Part shown: positions 1 to 4,917 of the stretch, piece by piece
Layout of the letters: the number at the start of each line of letters is the position of its first letter
How positions within the stretch are numbered: position 1 is the first letter of the stretch
Source of the DNA: Parvularculaceae bacterium
Lineage (GTDB): Bacteria > Pseudomonadota > Alphaproteobacteria > Caulobacterales > Parvularculaceae
DNA: 7,669 bases
Assembly (NCBI GenBank): GCA_013389125.1
Contig: JACADX010000362.1
Span: 1 to 7,669, forward strand
Direction: 5' to 3'
Translations under genes and position numbers: made by a program
Notes under the pieces: model-generated
What the model was told of the DNA's origin: nothing
Seen by the model: only the letters and a program-made list of their open reading frames with translations
Databases searched by the model: none

Positions 1-723
1 AATGCGTTCGGCCGCCGCGTCGGGCTCCGCAAAGTCCGCGCGCTTCAGCGTCGCGGCGACATAGTCGCGATAGCGCGCGCGCTGGTCGGCAAACCGGTCG
101 TCGAGATAATAGTCCCGGTTCGGCAGGCCGAGCCCGCCCTGCGTCAGGTAGACGGCGTAGCGGTCGGGCCGCTTGGCGTCGACATCGATGAAGGCCGCAA
201 TCGGCGCCGCCATGCGCGGCGAGGGCCTCAGGAAAAGCGCCGAGATCTCCTCCGGCGTCGAGGCGGCGTCGATCGACTCGAAGTCGCCCGCGAGCGGCGC
301 AAGGCCCTTTGCATTGATCGCGGCGCCATTGAGGTAGCTGGCGTAGAAATCGCGGATCTTCTGTTCGGGAGAACCGGGGGCGGGACGCGCATTCAAAAGT
401 TCGTCGACTATCGCTTGCAATCGCGCGTCGACCCGCTCCGCAACCATGGTCAGCGCGCCGTAGCTCGAATAGCCGACGGGAAGCGCGAACGACTTCTCCC
501 ATGCGCCGTTGGCGTAAGCGTCAAAGTCGTCGCCTGGATCGATCGCGGCGTCGATCCCTGCGACGTCGACGCCGAAGGCGCCGAATTTCGGCGCGCCTGG
601 CGCACCCGCAGCGGCGCGCTCGGCGTCCGCCGGACCCTCGGCGCCGCGTTTGGGCGTTTTGTCCTTTCCTCCGCAGGCGGCGAGGGCAACGAGCGCAAGG
701 CCCGACAGAATGGCGCGTTTCAT
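1..723 (-). CDS. M13-family zinc metallopeptidase, lipoprotein, N-terminal part (runs off left edge)
   Basis: The reading frame starts at 723 on the minus strand and stays open to base 1, giving 241 residues without a stop. M13 (neprilysin/PepO) enzymes are usually about 650-700 residues, so only the N-terminal third is here and the HExxH zinc site lies outside the window. The family call rests on two typical N-domain blocks: DDFDAYANGAW at residues 65-75 and GLGLPNRDYYL at about 197-207. The N-terminus is a lipoprotein signal, MKRAILSGLALVALAAC, with lipobox LAAC and Cys17 as the lipidated residue. A low-complexity Ala/Gly/Pro-rich tether follows (about 18-46). The enzyme should therefore be membrane-anchored and face the periplasm or outer membrane, cleaving oligopeptides; its substrate is unknown. 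A GGAG (complement of 730-733) six bases before the ATG supports this start. It is divergent from apt. The family call is confident; specificity is not determinable. Confidence 0.9.
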   Translation of the reverse strand, partial: MKRAILSGLALVALAACGGKDKTPKRGAEGPADAERAAAGAPGAPKFGAFGVDVAGIDAAIDPGDDFDAYANGAWEKSFALPVGYSSYGALTMVAERVDARLQAIVDELLNARPAPGSPEQKIRDFYASYLNGAAINAKGLAPLAGDFESIDAASTPEEISALFLRPSPRMAAPIAAFIDVDAKRPDRYAVYLTQGGLGLPNRDYYLDDRFADQRARYRDYVAATLKRADFAEPDAAAERI

Positions 724-849
724 AGCCGGCTCCGACGCGACTTCCGCGTCCTAATCGCGACCGTCGCGCGTCGCAAGCGCGCCCCGCCGCTTGTCGCGCC
801 AGCCGGATTCGGTCATTTTCGAAGTCGCCCCAAGGCAGCTGTCGCCGCG

Positions 850-1377
850 ATGGACCTTCGAACCGTCATCCGCTCGATTCCTGACTATCCGAAGCCCGGA
901 ATCATGTTCCGCGACGTGACGACGTTGTTAGCCGACGCGCGCGGGTTTCGGCGCGCCATTGACGAACTCGTGCAGCCGCTTGCGGGAGCGAAGATCGACA
1001 AGGTCGCCGGGATCGAAGCGCGAGGCTTCATCCTCGGGGGCGCCATTGCGCACCAATTGTCCGTCGGCTTCGTGCCGATCCGCAAGAAGGGCAAGCTTCC
1101 CTACAAAACCATCGGCGAGCGCTACGAGCTAGAGTACGGCGTCGATGAGGTTGAAATCCATGTCGACGCGGTAAGGCAAGGCGAAAAGGTTCTGCTTGTG
1201 GACGACCTTATCGCAACGGGAGGAACCGCGACGGCCGCAATCAGACTGCTTGAGCGGGCGGGCGCCGAGGTCGTTCTGTGTTCATTTGTCGTCGACTTGC
1301 CGGATCTTGGCGGCGCGGCGAAGCTGCGCGCCATGGGCAAGGAAGTCGTCGCGCTCGTCGCATTCGAAGGTCACTGA
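850..1377 (+). CDS. apt: adenine phosphoribosyltransferase
   Basis: Converts adenine plus PRPP to AMP and pyrophosphate in the cytoplasm (purine salvage). The 175-residue product has the normal Apt length and begins MDLRTVIRSIPDYPKPGIMF, the usual Apt N-terminus. The PRPP-binding loop VLLVDDLIATGGT lies at residues 114-126, with the paired Asp118-Asp119 that bind the ribose of PRPP. The GIEARGF block near residue 55 and the RKKGKLP block near 78 (flexible loop) are also typical. The open frame extends upstream to 415, but that part overlaps the M13 gene on the other strand and lacks Apt similarity, so ATG 850 is chosen. The upstream Shine-Dalgarno is poor (AAGG at 832-835, 14 bases away). A NnrU-family gene follows after 3 bases, suggesting an operon. 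Confidence 0.96.
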   Translation: MDLRTVIRSIPDYPKPGIMFRDVTTLLADARGFRRAIDELVQPLAGAKIDKVAGIEARGFILGGAIAHQLSVGFVPIRKKGKLPYKTIGERYELEYGVDEVEIHVDAVRQGEKVLLVDDLIATGGTATAAIRLLERAGAEVVLCSFVVDLPDLGGAAKLRAMGKEVVALVAFEGH

Positions 1378-1380
1378 CTG

Positions 1381-1944
1381 ATGACGCTGTTTCTCGCCGG
1401 GCTGGCGGTCTTTTTCGGAACCCATCTTTGGACCGCGTTTGCGCGCAAGGGCCGCGAGAAGCTGATCGCAAATCTTGGCGCCGGTCCCTATAAGGGGCTT
1501 TATTCCCTCGCGTCACTCGCCGGATTCGCGCTGATCATCCTCGGCTGGCCCGGCGCCGACGCCTCCGTTCTTTACGCGCCGCCGGCGTGGGGAAGGCATG
1601 CCGCCTTCGCGCTGACGCTCCTTGCGCTGATCCTTATCACCGCCGCCTATCTTCCGCGCGGGAAGATCGCCGCGACGGCGAAGCATCCGATGCTCGCCGG
1701 CGTCAAGCTCTGGGCTTTCGGCCATTTGCTTGCAAACGGCGAAGTGCGGTCCGTCATTCTTTTCGGCGCCTTCCTCGCTTATGGCGTCATCGATCGCATC
1801 GCCGTGAAAAAGCGCGGGGAGCCGACGCCGACCGCTGGTCCCGCAGCCAATGACGCGATCGCCGTCGTCGCCGGCGCGGCGCTTTGGGCGGCGATCTATT
1901 TTTTCCTTCATCTCTACATCGCGGGCGTCTCACTGCGGCCGTGA
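1381..1944 (+). CDS. NnrU-family integral membrane protein
   Basis: A 187-residue hydrophobic protein with about five predicted membrane helices (roughly residues 2-18, 38-56, 72-91, 122-140 and 157-182). The diagnostic block is KHPMLAGVKLWAFGHLLANG at residues 101-120, which contains His102 and His115 and identifies the NnrU family. That family is named after a gene near nitrite/nitric oxide reductase genes and is related to plant 15-cis-zeta-carotene isomerase (Z-ISO), a heme protein; the conserved histidines could bind heme here, which is inference. No denitrification or carotenoid gene is visible, so the actual role is unknown. The ATG lies 3 bases after the apt stop, with GAAGG at 1366-1370 inside apt as a ribosome binding site. 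This suggests cotranscription and perhaps translational coupling. Family call strong, function weak. Confidence 0.9.
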   Translation: MTLFLAGLAVFFGTHLWTAFARKGREKLIANLGAGPYKGLYSLASLAGFALIILGWPGADASVLYAPPAWGRHAAFALTLLALILITAAYLPRGKIAATAKHPMLAGVKLWAFGHLLANGEVRSVILFGAFLAYGVIDRIAVKKRGEPTPTAGPAANDAIAVVAGAALWAAIYFFLHLYIAGVSLRP

Positions 1945-1975
1945 CGCCGCCGCCGCCCCGCAAAGCGCACCGGCT

Positions 1976-1991
1976 GGTGACGCAAGTCACA
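1976..1991. promoter_or_regulatory. Crp-like palindrome upstream of the UrcA-family gene
   Basis: The sequence GGTGA-N6-TCACA matches 9 of the 10 half-site bases of the E. coli Crp consensus TGTGA-N6-TCACA. It lies 32 bases after the NnrU-family stop and 110 bases before the UrcA-family ATG, where an activator or repressor site would be reasonable. The same bases can be read as a 5-bp RNA stem (1977-1981 with 1986-1990) capped by GCAA, and a further inverted copy CGTCACC occurs at 2007-2013. A transcript structure is therefore a real alternative. No clear -35/-10 pair was found beside it. It could be chance. Confidence 0.3.
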
Positions 1992-2088
1992 CGGCGAGAC
2001 TCGCGCCGTCACCACGTCTCGTGCATCGGAGACCGCAGCAGGCGCGGCCCGACCGGCGCAAGCGCCGACCCGCCTGCGCCATGACCGT

Positions 2089-2095
2089 GGGAGAG
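2089..2095 (+). promoter_or_regulatory. ribosome binding site of the UrcA-family gene
   Basis: GGGAGAG sits six bases before ATG 2102. This purine-rich site decides the start: the in-frame ATG at 2081 lies upstream of it and has no comparable site, and starting at 2102 puts a signal peptide at the very N-terminus. Confidence 0.75.
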
Positions 2096-2101
2096 ATTGT
2101 C

Positions 2102-2422
2102 ATGAAAAAACTGTTGCTGGCTTCATTGGCTTTCGGATCGATGACGTTGGCGGCGCAGGCCGCACCGGCGACCAGGACGGTCGCCTTCGCCGACCTCGAC
2201 CTTTCGGCGCGCGCAGGCGCTGAAGTCGTGCTTCGCCGTATCGAGCGCGCGGCGGAAAGCGTGTGCGGAGGCGCGCCGTCGACCCGCGACCTGTCGATGA
2301 CGATCGCGTGGCGCGAATGCGTCGACGAAAGCGTCAGCGAGGCTGTCGTTGAGCTGGACGCGCCTCTCGTCACAACGATCCATGAGCGCGCGAACGGCGC
2401 GGTCAACCTGGCCCGCTACTAA
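2102..2422 (+). CDS. UrcA-family secreted protein
   Basis: A 106-residue exported protein of the UrcA family, whose molecular function is not known. Residues 1-21 form a signal peptide (MKK, hydrophobic core, then AAQAA with likely signal peptidase I cleavage after Ala20 or Ala21). The mature part has the family pattern: a TVAFADLDLS strand, an ARAGAEVVLRRIERAA helix, then Cys55 in SVCGG and Cys73 in WRECVDESV. The two cysteines are spaced to form a disulfide in the periplasm, which is inference from family architecture. The frame is open upstream to 1850, but that part overlaps the NnrU-family gene; the strong GGGAGAG before 2102 settles the start. The gene stands alone between the NnrU-family gene and a convergent lipocalin, with a hairpin just after its stop. 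UrcA genes are typical of Alphaproteobacteria and some Gammaproteobacteria. Confidence 0.88.
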   Translation: MKKLLLASLAFGSMTLAAQAAPATRTVAFADLDLSARAGAEVVLRRIERAAESVCGGAPSTRDLSMTIAWRECVDESVSEAVVELDAPLVTTIHERANGAVNLARY

Positions 2423-2430
2423 CGGACAGG

Positions 2431-2465
2431 AGCGGCCCTCGCCCTTCGGAACGGCGAGGGCCGCT
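2431..2465. terminator. bidirectional hairpin between the convergent UrcA-family and lipocalin genes
   Basis: A perfect 13-bp inverted repeat (AGCGGCCCTCGCC at 2431-2443 and its complement at 2453-2465) encloses a 9-base loop that contains CTTCGG, able to form a stable UUCG tetraloop. It starts 8 bases after the UrcA-family stop, and its last base is also the last base of the lipocalin stop codon. Neither strand has a U-rich tail, so it may act as a Rho-assisted or U-less terminator, or as a 3' end stabiliser for both mRNAs. The hairpin is certain as sequence; termination is inferred from position. Confidence 0.7.
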
Positions 2466-3013
2466 CATGGCTCCGCTGTGGGCGCCTGCCTTGTAAAATA
2501 GAGCCTCGACACGTCGTATCCGAGACCCGCGAGCTTCTTCATCGCCTCGTCTCGCGACTGCGGCGTGATCGTCGGCGAGCGTGACAATATCCAAAGGTAG
2601 CGGCCCGACGGTTCTCCGACAATCGACCGCGAATAGTCATCCGTAAGATCGAGAATCCAGTAGTCGCCCCAGAACGGGCCGAAAAAGCTGACCTTGAGCT
2701 TGGCGTTTGTTTTGGGATCGACGATCTTGGCGCGGCCGACGGACTTGCGCTCTTCGCCTGCGGGCGACCCTTCACGGCACGTATTCTCGACACGGATAAG
2801 TCCGTCCTTGCGCATCGAATAGTCGGCGGTGACGCCTTCGCAATTCCTCTCAAACCTGTTTTCGAACCGGGCGATTTCAAACCATCGGCCAAGATACTTG
2901 TTGAGGTCGACGGCGCCCTCAACCTCGAGCGGAACTGTCGAAACGCGGTTAACCGGCTGCGAGGCGCAGCCCAGAAGGGCGACAAGTCCGACCATGGCGA
3001 TCACAATTCTCAT
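2465..3013 (-). CDS. blc: lipocalin-family outer-membrane lipoprotein (Blc-like)
   Basis: A 182-residue bacterial lipocalin that should bind lipids or other hydrophobic ligands at the inner face of the outer membrane. The N-terminus MRIVIAMVGLVALLGC is a lipoprotein signal with lipobox LLGC and lipidated Cys16. The lipocalin signature YLGRWFEIARFENRFE lies at residues 40-55 (Gly42 and Trp44 form the GxW motif), and the second Blc block, DYWILDLTDDYS followed by YLWILSRSP, spans about 117-147. Length matches E. coli Blc (177 residues). The frame is open back to 3067, but ATG 3013 has AGGAG five bases upstream and places the signal peptide correctly. It converges on the UrcA-family gene and diverges from panB; neither neighbour suggests a shared pathway. 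Lipocalins of this group are linked to envelope stress and phospholipid handling; the ligand here is unknown. Confidence 0.93.
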   Translation of the reverse strand: MRIVIAMVGLVALLGCASQPVNRVSTVPLEVEGAVDLNKYLGRWFEIARFENRFERNCEGVTADYSMRKDGLIRVENTCREGSPAGEERKSVGRAKIVDPKTNAKLKVSFFGPFWGDYWILDLTDDYSRSIVGEPSGRYLWILSRSPTITPQSRDEAMKKLAGLGYDVSRLYFTRQAPTAEP

Positions 3014-3018
3014 AGCGG

Positions 3019-3023
3019 CTCCT
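3019..3023 (-). promoter_or_regulatory. ribosome binding site of the lipocalin gene
   Basis: AGGAG on the minus strand, five bases before ATG 3013. It decides between this start and the longer open frame beginning at 3067, which would add 18 charged residues ahead of the signal peptide. Confidence 0.75.
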
Positions 3024-3051
3024 AGACGACCGATTCTGAGCGCCTCATCCA

Positions 3052-3079
3052 TTGTGCGGCGCGTCATACGCTCTATATT
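3052..3079 (+). promoter_or_regulatory. candidate promoter of panB
   Basis: TTGTGC (3052-3057) and TATATT (3074-3079) are separated by 16 bases in the 93-bp gap between the divergent lipocalin and panB genes. The -10 element is one of the few AT-rich spots in the area. Transcription would start near 3086, leaving a leader of about 20 bases before ATG 3107. The -35 match is partial, so the call is tentative. Confidence 0.35.
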
Positions 3080-3106
3080 ACGCGTCGAAGCCGCTTGCGG
3101 TTCTTA

Positions 3107-3952
3107 ATGTCTTCGCAAACTTCGATCCGTCGGACGACGACCGCTGATATTGCATCCCGGAAGGGCGGCGAACCGATTGTCTGCCTGACCGCCTATGACG
3201 CGCCGATGGCGGCCATACTCGACCAGCATTGCGACCTTCTGCTCGTCGGCGACAGCGTCGGAATGGTCGTTCACGGCCTGCCTTCGACGGTCGGCGTAAC
3301 GATGGAAATGATGATCCTCCACGGACGGGCGGTCATGCGCGGGTCGACGCGCGCGCTCGTCGTCGTCGACATGCCGTTTGGATCGTATGAGGCCTCCCCC
3401 GGGCAGGCGTTTGAAAACGCGACGCGCCTCCTCAAGGAGACGGGCGCCCAGGCGGTGAAGCTCGAAAGCGGGCGCTATGCGGCGGACACGATCGCCTTTC
3501 TGGTGGAACGGGGCGTTCCCGTAATGGGCCATGTCGGGCTTCGCCCGCAAGCGATCAACGTCTACGGCGCGTTCAAGGCGCGGGGGCGCACCACCGCCGA
3601 ACGCGCGGAGATTCTCAGCGAGGCGGAGGCGACGGCGAACGCCGGCGCATTCGCGGTCGTCGTCGAGGGCGTCGCTGAAGACCTCGCGCGCGAAATCACC
3701 GAGCGCATCAGCGCGCCGACGATCGGCATCGGCGCCTCGCCGGTATGCGACGGCCAGATCCTCGTCACTCAGGACATGCTCGGTCTCTTCGACTGGACGC
3801 CGAAATTCGTGAAGCGTTATGCCGGCCTCCGCGCGGCGATCACCGACGCCGTCGTCCAGTATGCAAGCGAGGTGCGCCGCCGCAGCTTTCCGGAAGCGGC
3901 GCAGGTCTATCGCCTCGACGGGCCTTCGCGGCCAAAAAAATCAGAGGCTTAG
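3107..3952 (+). CDS. panB: 3-methyl-2-oxobutanoate hydroxymethyltransferase (ketopantoate hydroxymethyltransferase)
   Basis: Catalyses the first committed step of pantothenate (and so coenzyme A) synthesis: 5,10-methylenetetrahydrofolate plus 2-oxoisovalerate gives ketopantoate. It is a cytoplasmic, Mg-dependent TIM-barrel enzyme. The 281-residue product carries the expected active-site residues by comparison with remembered E. coli PanB: Asp49 in LLVGDSVGM and Asp88 in VVVDMPFGSY (metal ligands), Lys118 and Glu120 in AVKLES, and the catalytic Glu187 in VVVEGV. GHVGLRPQ (141-148) and TIGIGAS are also typical. Length is slightly above the E. coli enzyme (264). ATG 3107 is preferred; an in-frame TTG at 3095 would add four residues, and neither has a good Shine-Dalgarno. 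No panC or panD is nearby. The stop codon lies inside a possible terminator hairpin. Confidence 0.96.
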   Translation: MSSQTSIRRTTTADIASRKGGEPIVCLTAYDAPMAAILDQHCDLLLVGDSVGMVVHGLPSTVGVTMEMMILHGRAVMRGSTRALVVVDMPFGSYEASPGQAFENATRLLKETGAQAVKLESGRYAADTIAFLVERGVPVMGHVGLRPQAINVYGAFKARGRTTAERAEILSEAEATANAGAFAVVVEGVAEDLAREITERISAPTIGIGASPVCDGQILVTQDMLGLFDWTPKFVKRYAGLRAAITDAVVQYASEVRRRSFPEAAQVYRLDGPSRPKKSEA

Positions 3953-3964
3953 AGCCGTTTTCTT
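3946..3964 (+). terminator. possible short intrinsic terminator at the panB stop
   Basis: GGCT and AGCC (3946-3949 and 3953-3956) form a 4-bp stem whose 3-base loop is the panB TAG stop codon, followed by GTTTTCTT. A run of seven A (3934-3940) upstream could pair with the T-rich tail and lengthen the stem. The stem is short, so termination would be weak or partial. Confidence 0.35.
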
Positions 3965-3968
3965 GTCG

Positions 3969-3997
3969 TTGCGCCTCTCCTGAAACGTCGGTAGAAC
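3969..3997 (+). promoter_or_regulatory. weak candidate promoter of the YfgM-like/bamB/der run
   Basis: TTGCGC (3969-3974), a 17-base spacer and TAGAAC (3992-3997) sit in the 118-bp gap after panB. The spacing is ideal but the matches to the sigma-70 consensus are only 3/6 and 4/6. The position, just after a possible terminator and about 75 bases before the GTG start, is the main support. Confidence 0.2.
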
Positions 3998-4058
3998 CGC
4001 GCCCGTGCCGCAATGAGGCCGCCTTCCGCCGATAGGCGTGGCCGGTCCGACAGGAGCT

Positions 4059-4064
4059 GAAGGG
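4059..4064 (+). promoter_or_regulatory. ribosome binding site of the YfgM-like gene
   Basis: GAAGGG ends six bases before GTG 4071. This favours that start over the in-frame GTG at 4038, which would place the site inside the gene. A second purine patch, AGGAG at 4052-4056, is 14 bases from the start and less well placed. Confidence 0.6.
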
Positions 4065-4070
4065 CGGGCC

Positions 4071-4913
4071 GTGACGAACGACGACACCATTTTGCGCGAG
4101 GTCGATCAGGCCCTCGCCGAGGACAAGACTTCACAGGCGCTGCGGAAGAACCTTCCGGCGATCATCGGCGCCGCTGTCATGGTCGTTATCGGCGTCGGCG
4201 GCTGGCAGCTGTGGACGCAGCAGCGCGCCGCGGCGGCGGCGAAGGCCTCCATTGCTTATGACGACGCGCTGAAGTTGGGCGGCGACGACAAAGCGATCGC
4301 CGCCCTAGAGGGGATCGCGGCGGAGGGCGGCGGCTATGCGGCGCTCGCCGCGATGCGTCTTGCGGGAGAACGCGCCGCCAAAGGCGAGCGGGAAGAAGCG
4401 CTCGCGCTCTACCGCGATGTCTATAGCGGCGGCGCAGGCACGAAACGCTTGAAAGATATGGCGCGGATCAAGGCCGGCTATTTGGCGCTCGCCGACGGGC
4501 GCGACGCCGTCCTCAAGGATGTCGGCGCGCTCGAAACGGACGCGACGGCGATCGGTTATTACGCGCGCGAGATCATCGCGCTCGCGGCCCTCAACGCCGG
4601 CGATTTTCAGAACGCCGAACAGCTCTTCCGCAAGGCCGCGTCAAGCGCCGACGCGCCGGAGACCATTCGCATGCGCGCCGAGGAGTTTGCAGCGCTTGCC
4701 GGCGCGGGCAAGGCCGGCGTCAAATTTCCGACGATCGAGGAAAGCAAGAAATCGGATGTCGAACGCATGATGGACCAGCTTGAAAAGGCCGGCAGCGATC
4801 TTTCGTCTGTCGTCGGGAGCGGCGGGGAGGCTGAGCCCGGGGACGCCCAGCCGGCGACGGATAAGAACCCTGCGCAAACGCCGCCGTCGGCGGCGCCGGA
4901 AGGAAACGAGTGA
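4071..4913 (+). CDS. yfgM: YfgM-like TPR membrane protein (ancillary SecYEG translocon subunit family)
   Basis: A 280-residue single-pass membrane protein. Residues 1-27 are a charged cytoplasmic tail, 28-48 a membrane helix (LPAIIGAAVMVVIGVGGWQLW), and about 50-215 an Ala-rich helical region of TPR type (pairs such as YAALAAMRLAGERAAKGE and NAGDFQNAEQLFRKAA). The layout is that of the tetratricopeptide family containing E. coli YfgM, which contacts SecYEG and periplasmic chaperones. The region from about 225 on is a short helix followed by a disordered Glu/Pro/Ala-rich tail that looks lineage-specific. Context is the strongest support: E. coli also has yfgM-bamB-der in this order. The start is a GTG with GAAGGG six bases upstream. 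bamB follows after 4 bases. Overall fold is confident; the Sec role is by homology and position only. Confidence 0.85.
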   Translation: MTNDDTILREVDQALAEDKTSQALRKNLPAIIGAAVMVVIGVGGWQLWTQQRAAAAAKASIAYDDALKLGGDDKAIAALEGIAAEGGGYAALAAMRLAGERAAKGEREEALALYRDVYSGGAGTKRLKDMARIKAGYLALADGRDAVLKDVGALETDATAIGYYAREIIALAALNAGDFQNAEQLFRKAASSADAPETIRMRAEEFAALAGAGKAGVKFPTIEESKKSDVERMMDQLEKAGSDLSSVVGSGGEAEPGDAQPATDKNPAQTPPSAAPEGNE

Positions 4914-4917
4914 TCGC

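Noticed and set aside
415..849. Long upstream extension of the apt reading frame (145 extra codons)
   Set aside because: It overlaps the M13 peptidase gene on the opposite strand, is Arg-rich and unlike Apt; the standard Apt N-terminus begins at 850.
1850..2101. Upstream extension of the UrcA-family frame
   Set aside because: It overlaps the NnrU-family gene out of frame, lacks a signal peptide at its start, and the strong ribosome site points to ATG 2102.
3920..3940. GGCC-TTCGC-GGCC stem next to seven A near the panB end
   Set aside because: The stem is inside coding sequence and is followed by A, not T, on the plus strand; on the minus strand the T-run precedes the stem. It is not an intrinsic terminator by itself.
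4021..4037. Short inverted repeat CGCCT/AGGCG in the leader of the YfgM-like gene
   Set aside because: Only five base pairs in GC-rich sequence with no supporting feature; easily chance.
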